Positions 47,255 to 55,344 of a stretch of 64,000 bases of DNA are shown here, piece by piece. Made by a program: the position numbers and the translations under genes. This DNA is from Sphingopyxis sp. L1A2A (GTDB taxonomy: Bacteria > Pseudomonadota > Alphaproteobacteria > Sphingomonadales > Sphingomonadaceae). Within the stretch, counting starts at the first letter, position 1, and each line of letters opens with the position of its first letter. Below the pieces are notes generated by a model. It did not search any database. It was not told the DNA's origin and worked only from the letters and a program-made list of their open reading frames with translations. The stretch spans positions 62,001 to 126,000 of the forward strand of contig NZ_SCOT01000005.1 of NCBI RefSeq assembly GCF_005502465.1. Reading direction: 5' to 3'.

Positions 47255-48481
47255 TTACCGCGATACCAGCCCATGTTTTTTGGACCCGAGGCTGAGCGGG
47301 ACGGGCGCGTCGCCGGGCATGATCAGATGGTGCGGATCGCGGATGACGATGCCGTCGACCTTGACCGCGCCCTCGTCGAGCTTGCGCCGCGCCTCCTTGT
47401 TCGACGCGGCAAAGCCCAGCTCGCGCAGCGCATCGACGACGCTGATCCCTGCGGCGGGCGCTGCCGCCTGCGGCAGGTCGCCACCAATCTGTCCTTTTTC
47501 AAAGGTTTGCGCGGCGGTGTCCGAAGCGGTGCGCGCGGCCTCTTCGCCGCGGCACAGCGCGGTCGCCTCGTTCGCCAGCACCTTCTTCGCCTCGTTGATT
47601 TCGGCGCCGCCCAGCGCTTCCAGCCGCGCGATCTCGTCGAGCGGCAGGTCGGTGAACAGCTTCAGGAAGCGGCCGACGTCGCGGTCGTCGCAATTGCGCC
47701 AGAACTGCCAATAGTCAAAATGGGACAGTTGAGCGGGATTAAGCCACACTGCGCCGGCGGCGGTTTTGCCCATTTTGGCGCCCGCCGCGGTGGTGAGCAG
47801 CGGAGTCGTCAGCCCGTAAAGGTCGGCGCCGTCCATCCGGCGGCCCAGCTCCATGCCGTTGACGATATTGCCCCACTGGTCCGACCCGCCCATCTGGAGC
47901 CGGACCCCCATGTCCTTCGACAAATGGCGGAAATCATAGCCTTGGAGGATCATGTAGTTGAATTCGAGGAAGGTCATCGGCTGTTCGCGTTCGAGCCGCA
48001 ATTTGACCGAATCGAACGTCATCATCCGGTTGATCGTGAAATGGGTGCCGACTTCCTGCAGCAATTCGATGTAACCCAGCTGTCCCAGCCAATCCTGGTT
48101 GTTGACCATCACCGCGTCGGTCGGGCCATCGCCGAAGGATAGGAATTGCTGAAAGATGCTGAAGATCGACGCGATGTTCGCCGCGATCGTTTCGTCGGTC
48201 AGCATCTTGCGGCTTTCGTCGCGCCCGGTCGGGTCGCCGATCCGCGTCGTCCCGCCGCCCATCAGCACGATCGGCTTGTGCCCCGTCTGTTGCAGGCGGC
48301 GCAGCATCATGATCTGGACCAGGCTGCCGACGTGCAGGCTGGGCGCGGTTGCGTCGAAACCGATATATCCGGGGACGACCTGTTTCGCGGCAAGTGTATC
48401 GAGCCCTTCCGCGTCGGTCATCTGGTGGATATAGCCTCGCTGATCGAGGACGCGCAGCAGGTCGGATTGATGGTTGGTCAT
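47255..48481 (-). CDS. tyrS: Tyrosyl-tRNA synthetase
   Basis: 408 residues. Class I synthetase with HVGS (HIGH signature) near residue 50, KMGKT in place of KMSKS near 232, and the C-terminal S4 RNA-binding domain ([18 protein letters not shown]). [16 protein letters not shown] is typical of bacterial TyrRS. Ends before the PilZ gene, with about 50 bp between. Divergent from the DOMON-like gene. Confidence 0.96.
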   Translation of the reverse strand: MTNHQSDLLRVLDQRGYIHQMTDAEGLDTLAAKQVVPGYIGFDATAPSLHVGSLVQIMMLRRLQQTGHKPIVLMGGGTTRIGDPTGRDESRKMLTDETIAANIASIFSIFQQFLSFGDGPTDAVMVNNQDWLGQLGYIELLQEVGTHFTINRMMTFDSVKLRLEREQPMTFLEFNYMILQGYDFRHLSKDMGVRLQMGGSDQWGNIVNGMELGRRMDGADLYGLTTPLLTTAAGAKMGKTAAGAVWLNPAQLSHFDYWQFWRNCDDRDVGRFLKLFTDLPLDEIARLEALGGAEINEAKKVLANEATALCRGEEAARTASDTAAQTFEKGQIGGDLPQAAAPAAGISVVDALRELGFAASNKEARRKLDEGAVKVDGIVIRDPHHLIMPGDAPVPLSLGSKKHGLVSR

Positions 48482-48527
48482 AGCGCCCTCTTTTCAAGCG
48501 GGGCGCGCTTAGCATGGGGTTGAAGTT

Positions 48528-49085
48528 TTGGATAGCATTCGCAAAGCGCTGGTCTGCCACCCCGACACCCCGGCCAAAACGGTCCGGTCGGTGGCGGTCG
48601 AGGTCACGCTCTCGTTCGATGACGGCTTTGCGCTGCGCTATGTCGTCGAGGGCGCGGTGGGCGACATCGTGCTGCCGCCCGGCGACGGCCAACTCGTTAT
48701 CGCCGACAGCGCGACCGACGGATTGTGGCAAGGCACCTGTTTCGAGGCGTTCCTGACCGAAGAGGGCCAGCCCGACTATACCGAATTCAACTATGCTCCC
48801 GACGGCCGCTGGGCCTGTTACCAGTTCGACGATTATCGCTCGCTGCTCCGCCCCGACGAGCTGGCGCCGTGGGACATGGTCGCCGAGCGCGGCGACACGC
48901 ACTATGCGCTGCGCGTCGAACCGGGGATTTTCCCCGATACCGGGTCGAAACTCGCGCTGTGCGCGGTGATCGAAGAGGTCGACGGCACCAAAAGCTATTG
49001 GGCGCTCGCGCATCCGCCGGGCAAACCCGATTTTCATCATCCCGATTGCTTTGCGCTCACGCTTGCGGCACCCGACGCGGCATGA
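48528..49085 (+). CDS. DOMON-like (MurB-like) domain protein
   Basis: 185 residues, beta-rich, resembling the DOMON_murB_like group. FEAFLTEEGQPDYTEFNYAPDGRWACYQFDDY and GRFxxR-like LRVEPGIFPDT segments fit a small sugar- or haem-binding beta-sandwich. No signal peptide. The start is TTG at 48528, assumed because no ATG or GTG fits the frame closely. Its stop overlaps the start of the next gene (ATGA), a NamZ homologue, so both are likely involved in handling cell-wall sugars; that is inference from neighbourhood. Confidence 0.7.
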   Translation: MDSIRKALVCHPDTPAKTVRSVAVEVTLSFDDGFALRYVVEGAVGDIVLPPGDGQLVIADSATDGLWQGTCFEAFLTEEGQPDYTEFNYAPDGRWACYQFDDYRSLLRPDELAPWDMVAERGDTHYALRVEPGIFPDTGSKLALCAVIEEVDGTKSYWALAHPPGKPDFHHPDCFALTLAAPDAA

Positions 49086-50290
49086 CGATGACATTCGGTA
49101 TCGATCGCCTGCTCACCGACCCCGCGCTGCGCGCGCCGCTGGCGGGTCAGCGCGTCGCGCTGCTCGCGCATCCCGCCTCGGTCACCGCCGACCTGACCCA
49201 CAGCTTGGACGCGCTGGTCGCGGCGGGGGTGAATGTCACCGCGGTGTTCGGGCCGCAGCACGGGGTGCGCGGCGACCTGCAGGACAATATGATGGAGTCG
49301 CCCGACTTCACCGATCCGGTGCATGGTGTTCCGTGCTTTAGCCTATATGGCGAAGTGCGCCGCCCGACCGGCCAGTCGATGCACACCTTCGACGTCGTCC
49401 TGATCGACCTTCAGGATCTCGGTTGCCGCATCTACACCTATGTGACGACCTTGCTTTACATGCTCGAAGCCGCGGCGCAGCATGGCAAGGCGGTGTGGGT
49501 GCTCGACCGCCCGAACCCCGCGGGGCGATCCGTTGAGGGCACGCTGCTCCGTCCCGGCTGGGAGAGTTTCGTCGGCGCGGCGCCGATGGTCATGCGCCAT
49601 GGGCTGACGATGGGCGAAATGGGGCATTGGTTCATTCGCCACTTCACCCTCGACGTTGAATATCGCGTGATCGAAATGGACGGGTGGGCGCCCGATGCCG
49701 CGCCCGGCCATGGCTGGCCGGAGGGCCGTGTGTGGATCAACCCCAGCCCGAACGCCGCGAACGTCAACATGGCGCGCGCCTATGCCGGGACCGTAATGGT
49801 CGAGGGCGCGACCCTGAGCGAGGGCCGCGGCACGACGCGCCCGCTCGAAATCTTCGGCGCCCCCGATATCGATGCCAAGGCGGTGATCGCCGAAATGCAC
49901 CGCCTCGCGCCGCACTGGCTGGCGGGGTGCAAGCTGCGCGACATCTGGTTCCAGCCGACCTTTCACAAACATGTGGGGCAGCTGTGCAGCGGCGTCCATG
50001 TCCATGCCGAAGGGCCGTGGTACGATGACACCGCCTTCCAGCCGTGGCGGGTGCAGGCGCTGGGGTTCAAGGCGATCCGCTCGCTCTATCCCGACTATCC
50101 GATCTGGCGCGGCACCGATTTCAAATATGAATATACCGACGATGTGCTGGCGATCGACGTGATCAATGGCGGTCCCGATCTGCGCGAGTGGGTCGACGAT
50201 GCGGGCGCGGATGCGGGCGATCTCGACGCGCTGGCGCTGCCCGACGAAGCGGCGTGGCGCGACGAGATTGCGGACCTTTTGACTTACTGA
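49082..50290 (+). CDS. namZ: Exo-beta-N-acetylmuramidase NamZ-like (DUF1343)
   Basis: 402 residues matching DUF1343, now known as glycoside hydrolase family 171 from NamZ of Bacillus subtilis, which cleaves terminal MurNAc from peptidoglycan fragments. FGPQHGVRGDLQDNM, LYGEVRRPT, LIDLQDLGCRIYTYVTTL, LDRPNPAGR and VEGATLSEGRGTTRP are typical blocks. No signal peptide is visible, so action on recycled fragments in the cytoplasm, or export by other means, must be considered. Coupled to the DOMON-like gene by an ATGA overlap. Confidence 0.85.
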   Translation: MTMTFGIDRLLTDPALRAPLAGQRVALLAHPASVTADLTHSLDALVAAGVNVTAVFGPQHGVRGDLQDNMMESPDFTDPVHGVPCFSLYGEVRRPTGQSMHTFDVVLIDLQDLGCRIYTYVTTLLYMLEAAAQHGKAVWVLDRPNPAGRSVEGTLLRPGWESFVGAAPMVMRHGLTMGEMGHWFIRHFTLDVEYRVIEMDGWAPDAAPGHGWPEGRVWINPSPNAANVNMARAYAGTVMVEGATLSEGRGTTRPLEIFGAPDIDAKAVIAEMHRLAPHWLAGCKLRDIWFQPTFHKHVGQLCSGVHVHAEGPWYDDTAFQPWRVQALGFKAIRSLYPDYPIWRGTDFKYEYTDDVLAIDVINGGPDLREWVDDAGADAGDLDALALPDEAAWRDEIADLLTY

Positions 50291-50306
50291 GCGGGGAAAG
50301 CGGATA

Positions 50307-51554
50307 ATGATCCAACGACGGCAATTTCTTGGCGCCGCGGCGCTGGGCGGACTGGCCGCAACGTTGCCTTTGCCCGCTTGGGCGGCCGACACCGCGGGGC
50401 TTCCCAATCTCGCCGCCAAGGCGGTCCCGATCGGTAAGGCTGAGCGGGTGGCGCGGCTTGCCAAGGCGACGCATTTGCTGCGTGCCAACAATATGGACGC
50501 GCTGCTGATCGAGCCGGGGTCGAGCCTGATCTATTTCACCGGGGTGCGCTGGTCGCGCAGCGAGCGGCTGACCGCGGCGGTGCTGACCCGCGAGGGCGAG
50601 CTGGCGGTCGTCACGCCCTTTTTTGAAGAACCGTCGGTGCGCGAAAGCCTGGCCGTTGCCGCCGACGTGCTGACCTGGAACGAGGATGACAATCCGCTCG
50701 CCGCAGTCGCTGCCTGGCTGGGCAAGCGCGGGCTGACGAAAGGCAAGATCGGCGTCGAGGAAACGGTGCGCTATTTCGCGGTCGACGGGCTGGAAAAGGC
50801 GATGCCGCAGACGACGGTCGTCAACGCCGCGCCCGTCGTCCGGGGTTGCCGGATGCACAAGTCGCCCGCCGAAATCGCGCTGATGCAGATCGCGAGCGAC
50901 ATCACCATCGCCGCCTATCGCCACACCGCCCCGCGCGTCGAGGCGGGGATGACCCCCGACCAGATCGGCGCGATCATGGCCGCGGCGACGACCGCGCTCG
51001 GCGGACGCAGCGAGTTCGAGCTGATCCTGCTCGGCGAGGCGAGCGCCTATCCGCACGGGTCGGGCAAGCCGCAGGCGGTGAAGGATGGCGAGGTCGTGCT
51101 GATGGACTGCGGCGCCACCGTCCATGGCTATCAATCCGACATCTCGCGCAGCTTTGTTTACGGCAAGGCCAGCCCGCGCCAGCGGCAGGTCTGGGACCAG
51201 ATGCGCAAGGGGCAGGACGTCGCCTTTGCCGCCGCGAAACTCGGCACCCCGGCGGGCCAGGTCGACGACGCGGTGCGCGCTTATTATGCCGGCCTTGGCT
51301 GGGGGCCGGATTACAAGCTCCCCGGCACCTCGCACCGCACCGGCCACGGCATCGGCCTCGACGGGCACGAGCCGGTCAATCTGGTGCGCGGCGAAACGAC
51401 GAAACTCGCGCCCGGCATGTGTTTCTCGAACGAACCGGGCATCTATATTCCGGGCGAGTTCGGGATCCGGCTGGAGGATTGTTTCTATATGACCGACAGC
51501 GGGCCGCAGTGGTTCAGCGAACCGCCGCCGTCGATTGATCAGCCGTTCGGTTAA
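50307..51554 (+). CDS. Exported Xaa-Pro dipeptidase-like M24 peptidase
   Basis: 415 residues. MIQRRQFLGAAALGG is a twin-arginine signal, so export is expected. The pita-bread M24 domain has metal ligands in LMDCGATVHGYQSDISRS (two Asp), TGHGIGLDGHEP (His), SNEPGIYI (Glu) and IRLEDCF (Glu). The N-terminal creatinase-like domain covers residues about 40-180. It would cut dipeptides or oligopeptides with Pro in second position. Located 16 bp after namZ, so probably the third gene of the same transcript. Confidence 0.93.
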   Translation: MIQRRQFLGAAALGGLAATLPLPAWAADTAGLPNLAAKAVPIGKAERVARLAKATHLLRANNMDALLIEPGSSLIYFTGVRWSRSERLTAAVLTREGELAVVTPFFEEPSVRESLAVAADVLTWNEDDNPLAAVAAWLGKRGLTKGKIGVEETVRYFAVDGLEKAMPQTTVVNAAPVVRGCRMHKSPAEIALMQIASDITIAAYRHTAPRVEAGMTPDQIGAIMAAATTALGGRSEFELILLGEASAYPHGSGKPQAVKDGEVVLMDCGATVHGYQSDISRSFVYGKASPRQRQVWDQMRKGQDVAFAAAKLGTPAGQVDDAVRAYYAGLGWGPDYKLPGTSHRTGHGIGLDGHEPVNLVRGETTKLAPGMCFSNEPGIYIPGEFGIRLEDCFYMTDSGPQWFSEPPPSIDQPFG

Positions 51555-51557
51555 GTT

Positions 51558-51610
51558 CCCCTCCCTTCTTCAGGGAGGGGTTAGGGGTGGGTTGGCGAGC
51601 GAAGCTCGCC
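51558..51610. repeat. Palindromic repeat, family F, left copy
   Basis: Hairpin CCCCTCCCT-TCTTC-AGGGAGGGG (51558-51580), then TTAGGGGTGGGTTGGCG and a second small hairpin (GGCGAGC-GAA-GCTCGCC). It lies between the M24 gene and the DUF559 gene. The right-hand copy at 51975-52009 is its inverse. Confidence 0.8.
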
Positions 51611-51626
51611 GCTCTACCCATTGATC

Positions 51627-52034
51627 ATGCGCCGCGTGCCGAAAGAGATGACCGATCGTGCGCGCCGGTTGCGCAATGAGGCAACGCCTGCCGAGCGTAT
51701 TATCTGGCGGCGGCTTTCCAATTATCGGCCGTCTTTCACTCGCCAGCTCGTGGTGGGTTCGTACATAGTCGATCTCGCATGCCGCGAAGCAAAGCTGGCG
51801 ATCGAATTCGACGGTAGCCAGCACCTTGAGCAGCAAAACTATGACAACCGTAGGACCAAGTTTCTCGAATCTGAAGGTTGGCGAGTCATGCGGATTTGGA
51901 ACAACGACGCACTCGCTAATCCGGAAGGCGTCGCCCGGCTGATACTCGAACAAGCCGCCGAGTGCCTCGGCGGTACCCACCCCCAACCCCTCCCTTCCAG
52001 GGAGGGGAGAGAAAGGCGGCCGCGCTACGAGTGA
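51627..52034 (+). CDS. DUF559 nuclease-like protein
   Basis: 135 residues of the DUF559 family, a PD-(D/E)XK (Vsr-like) nuclease fold. RARRLRNEATPAERIIW is the family N-terminus, FTRQLVVGSYIVDLAC and LAIEFDGSQH contain the catalytic Asp/Glu region, and RVMRIWNND the last strand. The last 20 residues (GTHPQPLPSREGRERR) are the translation of a family-F repeat. Base composition is visibly less GC-rich than the neighbours, about 55% by eye, which suggests transfer. ATG at 51627; TTG at 51621 is possible. The end overlaps the convergent DUF817 gene by 10 bp. Confidence 0.85.
   Translation: MRRVPKEMTDRARRLRNEATPAERIIWRRLSNYRPSFTRQLVVGSYIVDLACREAKLAIEFDGSQHLEQQNYDNRRTKFLESEGWRVMRIWNNDALANPEGVARLILEQAAECLGGTHPQPLPSREGRERRPRYE
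51975..52009. repeat. Palindromic repeat, family F, right copy (inverted)
   Basis: ACCCACCCCCAACCCC followed by hairpin CCCCTCCCT-TCC-AGGGAGGGG. Read on the other strand it matches the left copy (AGGGGTTGGGGGTGGGT against AGGGGTTAGGGGTGGGT). It forms the 3' coding end of the DUF559 gene. Confidence 0.8.
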
Positions 52035-52891
52035 TCCGGCTCTTTCGGTCGCTGCACCAGACTCACCAGCACGAACGAGATGATCATCAGCAGGTACCAG
52101 CTGCCCAGCTTCTCGACCCCGACCATATGCCATCCGTCATCTTGGCTGGGGTAGGTCCACGCGCGCGCAAACGTCCCGATATTTTCGGCGAACCAGATAA
52201 ACAGCGCGACGAGCCCCCAGCCGACGAGCAAGGGCATGCGGCGGTGGACGTGCAGCGGGCGGAACCACACCTGGCAGCGCCAGAACAGCAGCGCGGTCGC
52301 CGCGAACAGCAACCAGCGAATGTCGTACACCCAATGGTGCGCGAAGAAATTGACATAGATCGCGGCGGCGAGCGCGTAGCTGGTCCAGACCGGGGGGTAG
52401 CCGGTGTAGCGGAAGTCGAAGATCCGCCACACGCGCGCGATATAGCTGCCGACCGCGGCGTACATGAAACCCGAGAACAGCGGCACCGCGCCGATGTGGA
52501 GCAGGCTCGCCTCGGGATATTGCCACGATCCCGCCGCGGTCTTGAACAGCTCCATCACCGTGCCGACGATGTGAAAGATCAGGATGACGAGTGCCTCTTT
52601 CGGCGTTTCCAGCCGGAAGGCGAGCATCCCGAGCTGGATCAGCACCGCGCCGATCGTGATCGCGTCATAGCGGTGGAGCGGTGCGTCGGCGGGCCAGAAC
52701 AGATGCGTGCCAAGCAGCAGCGCGAGCATCAGCGCGCCGAACAGGCACGCCCAACCCTGTTTGAACCCGAACACCAGAAATTCGAGGAACCAGCCGCGCG
52801 GCCCCGGGGTGATCGCCATCGCCTCCAGTCGCATGCGGACGGCGTGGAAACGCGACTGGCTGCGCGGCGTTTCGCTATCGCGGTCAGACAT
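52025..52891 (-). CDS. DUF817 family integral membrane protein
   Basis: 288 residues, with about eight predicted membrane segments. The conserved VGTVMELFKTAAGSWQYPEAS block, GFMYAAVGSYIARVWRIFDFR and HHWVYDIRW identify DUF817. Function unknown. The start ATG overlaps the stop of the upstream Amj-like gene by eight bases, so the two membrane proteins are translationally coupled. Inner-membrane location. Confidence 0.88.
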   Translation of the reverse strand: MSDRDSETPRSQSRFHAVRMRLEAMAITPGPRGWFLEFLVFGFKQGWACLFGALMLALLLGTHLFWPADAPLHRYDAITIGAVLIQLGMLAFRLETPKEALVILIFHIVGTVMELFKTAAGSWQYPEASLLHIGAVPLFSGFMYAAVGSYIARVWRIFDFRYTGYPPVWTSYALAAAIYVNFFAHHWVYDIRWLLFAATALLFWRCQVWFRPLHVHRRMPLLVGWGLVALFIWFAENIGTFARAWTYPSQDDGWHMVGVEKLGSWYLLMIISFVLVSLVQRPKEPDHS

Positions 52892-53690
52892 AGACGGCGA
52901 CGGCGGCGATCAGCAGCGCGGCGGGCAGCAACAGCGCCTGCGCCAGGATGGTGCCGGCGAGGCGGCTTAGCGAAATGAACGTGATCGCGCGGCGGAACTC
53001 CGCCTCGTCGACCTTCCCCTCGACCGCATCGTCGGTCATCACCGACAGCTGCGGGTCGATGAAGGCAAACAGCAAGATCGTTGCGAACCCGTTGATCAGC
53101 GCCGACAACTGCGACGCGGTGACGCGGAACTCGGGCGCGAGATAGCCGGCGTAAAGCGACGCAACGACGCCGACGGCAAGCAGGGACTGCGCCAGGCAAT
53201 TGGCGATCAGCACACCCCAGCTGATCTCCTTGGGCATCCGCCAGCTCTTGAGGTGCGCCAGGCTGGGAAGCGTCAGCGAGCGGCCCAAGGTGCGCAGCCC
53301 GCTCGGGCTCACCGCCTTCACCGCCAGCTTCGTCGTCGACCGGTTGGTCTGGTACCAGCCGATCGCGGCGGCAAACATCCGCTGCCCGGTGGGGACGAGC
53401 AGGATGCCGAGCAAGGTCGCGACGCTCGCCGCGGCGAGCACCAGCTGCATGTCGATGAACAGCGACGCGCCGTTGCCGTCATGCAGCCGCGTTTCGATCC
53501 GTTTGGCCAGAAAGGGGCCGAGGAAGCTGTTCGATGTCCGCGAAAACAGCACGAGGATGTTGAACAGCGCGAACGACATCGCAATCCGCCGCGTCCGCAC
53601 CCCGGCGATCCGCGCCGCATAGGCGAGCGCCCCGATCAGGTTGATAAAGCCGGTGAGCAACAGGATGGTGACGAGGGGAAGGTCGATCAT
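52884..53690 (-). CDS. amj: Amj-like lipid II flippase (DUF2837)
   Basis: 268 residues, about six to seven membrane segments. The N-terminal INLIGALAYAARIAGVRTRR, SFALFNILVLFSRTSNSF and FLAKRIE are characteristic of Amj (YdaH, DUF2837), an alternate lipid II flippase to MurJ. If functional it moves the peptidoglycan precursor across the inner membrane. ATG at 53690; the frame is open upstream only through a family-A repeat 27 bp away, which lies in its promoter region. Precedes DUF817 in an overlapping pair. Confidence 0.82.
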   Translation of the reverse strand: MIDLPLVTILLLTGFINLIGALAYAARIAGVRTRRIAMSFALFNILVLFSRTSNSFLGPFLAKRIETRLHDGNGASLFIDMQLVLAAASVATLLGILLVPTGQRMFAAAIGWYQTNRSTTKLAVKAVSPSGLRTLGRSLTLPSLAHLKSWRMPKEISWGVLIANCLAQSLLAVGVVASLYAGYLAPEFRVTASQLSALINGFATILLFAFIDPQLSVMTDDAVEGKVDEAEFRRAITFISLSRLAGTILAQALLLPAALLIAAVAVYV

Positions 53691-53716
53691 GGCGGGCCTA
53701 GCGGAACTTCTGAAAT

Positions 53717-53796
53717 CCGTTCGTGTCGAGCGAAGTCGAGACACCCCTAAGGCGCGCGCCACCGATGGGTGTCTCGACTTCGCTCGACACGAACGG
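53717..53796. repeat. Palindromic repeat, family A (perfect copy)
   Basis: Perfect 30-bp arms (53717-53746 and 53767-53796) with a 20-bp loop, between the coxE-like gene end and the amj start. Arm sequence identical to the copy at 44666. Confidence 0.92.
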
Positions 53797-53845
53797 GATT
53801 AGGGGATCGGATCGACATCGTCACGGCCTAAGTCGGCCGCCAAAA

Positions 53846-55024
53846 TCAATGCTTTCGCGTCAGTTCGCGCATCGCATCGTCGAGCCCCGACAGACTCAGC
53901 GGATACATGCGGTCGTTCATCAACTGTTTGATCAGCTTGACCGACTGGGTGTAGCCCCAATGCGCCTCGGGCACCGGGTTCAGCCACACCGCGGCAGGGT
54001 AGACTTTGGTGATCCGGCCCAGCCAGACGGCGCCCGATTCCTCGTTGAAATGTTCGACGCTGCCGCCCGGATGGGTAATTTCATAAGCCGACATCGACGC
54101 GTCGCCGACGAATATCACTTTATAGTCATGGCCATATTTGTGGAGGATGTCCCACATCTGGTGGCGTTCGGACCAGCGGCGCTTGTTGTCCTTCCACACC
54201 CCCTCATAGGGGCAATTGTGAAAGTAGAAGAATTCGAGATTCTTGAATTCGGTCGTCGCGGCGCTGAACAATTCCTCGCACAGCTTGATAAAGGGATCCA
54301 TCGATCCGCCGACGTCGAGGAACAGCAGCAACTTGACCGCGTTGCGCCGTTCGGGGCGCATCTTGATGTCGAGCCAGCCCTGGCGGGCGGTACCGTCGAT
54401 CGTCCCCGGAATGTCGAGCTCGTCCGCCGCCCCCTCGCGCGCGAATTTGCGCAGGCGGCGGAGCGCGATCTTGATGTTGCGGGTGCCGAGCTCCTTGGTG
54501 TTGTCAAGATTGGCGAACTCGCGCTTTTCCCACACCTTCAGCGCGCGCTTGTGCTTGCTCTCGCCGCCGATCCGCACGCCCTCGGGGTTGTAACCCGAAT
54601 TGCCAAAGGGCGAAGTGCCGCCGGTGCCGATCCACTTGCTGCCGCCTTCGTGGCGCTTTTGCTGCTCCTCGAGCCGCTCTTTCAGCGTCTCCATGATCTT
54701 GTCCCAGTCGCCGAGCGATTCGATCGCCGCCATTTCCTCGGGGGTCAGGAATTTCTCCGCGACCGCCTTCAGCCAGTCGGCCGGCACGTCGACCGGGTTC
54801 TGGCCATAGTCGGAAATGATGCCCTTGAAGACCTTGTTGAACACCTGGTCAAAGCGGTCGAGCAGGCCTTCGTCCTTGACGTAAATCGCGCGCGACAAAT
54901 AATAGAATTGCTCGGGACTGCGGTCGATCACCTCGCGGTCGAGCGCCTCGAGCAGCATCAGATGCTCTTTCAGACTGGCGGGAATACCCGCGGCGCGAAG
55001 CTCGTCGAGAAAGCCGAAAAACAT
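53846..55024 (-). CDS. CoxE-like VWA-domain protein
   Basis: 392 residues. An N-terminal helical part (MFFGFLDELRAAGIPASLKEH) and a C-terminal von Willebrand A domain with a degenerate metal site, LLLFLDVGGSMD, then FYFHNCPYEGVW and VIFVGDASMSAYEI. Proteins like this work with a MoxR AAA+ ATPase as a metal- or cofactor-insertion chaperone. The partner moxR is 1.8 kb away on the same strand, with a chemoreceptor gene reversed in between. An operator-like site (55065-55080) lies 41 bp upstream. Confidence 0.9.
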   Translation of the reverse strand: MFFGFLDELRAAGIPASLKEHLMLLEALDREVIDRSPEQFYYLSRAIYVKDEGLLDRFDQVFNKVFKGIISDYGQNPVDVPADWLKAVAEKFLTPEEMAAIESLGDWDKIMETLKERLEEQQKRHEGGSKWIGTGGTSPFGNSGYNPEGVRIGGESKHKRALKVWEKREFANLDNTKELGTRNIKIALRRLRKFAREGAADELDIPGTIDGTARQGWLDIKMRPERRNAVKLLLFLDVGGSMDPFIKLCEELFSAATTEFKNLEFFYFHNCPYEGVWKDNKRRWSERHQMWDILHKYGHDYKVIFVGDASMSAYEITHPGGSVEHFNEESGAVWLGRITKVYPAAVWLNPVPEAHWGYTQSVKLIKQLMNDRMYPLSLSGLDDAMRELTRKH

Positions 55025-55064
55025 GGGGGAGGGCGTAACCCGTCGCGACCTACGGTGCAATCCC

Positions 55065-55080
55065 TTTACGTAAACGGAAA
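55065..55080. promoter_or_regulatory. Operator-like palindrome (variant) TTTACG-TAAA-CGGAAA
   Basis: On the minus strand it reads TTTCCGTTTACGTAAA, matching the core CGTTTACG and outer T/A ends of the sites at 1592 and 17209 with a few changes. It is 41 bp upstream of the CoxE start. The shared element with moxR (57717) supports joint control. Confidence 0.45.
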
Positions 55081-55140
55081 GTGAGGCTTGTCGGCGGGGG
55101 CGCAATGTTTGCATTGACCGAAAGCTGCCCTTCCGTTCGT

Positions 55141-55213
55141 CGTCATCCCGGACTTGATCCGGGATCCATGACCGCCGTGCAGCTATGGATCCCGGATCAA
55201 GTCCGGGATGACG
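55141..55213. repeat. Palindromic repeat, family B (copy 5, perfect)
   Basis: Perfect 29-bp arms (55141-55169, 55185-55213) with a 15-bp loop, between the divergent CoxE and chemoreceptor genes. Confidence 0.9.
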
Positions 55214-55344
55214 ACGGTGAGATAGCAAACGGCCGCTCCCCGCCCCAATCCAGCCTTCTACATATTTGCTCGCCCACGATCCATTGACCCCCCGTTAACC
55301 ATTATCCGGCATGACCCGTCGATGATCTTTGGGTGGGTGCGCGC

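Noticed and set aside
51558-52009. Insertion sequence with terminal inverted repeats
   Set aside because: No transposase is present, the ends are hairpins and not typical IS ends, and no target duplication is visible. Treated as a repeat-nuclease cassette instead.
53691-53762. N-terminal extension of the Amj-like protein
   Set aside because: The extension is repeat-encoded, while the family start MIDLPLV at 53690 fits known Amj proteins.
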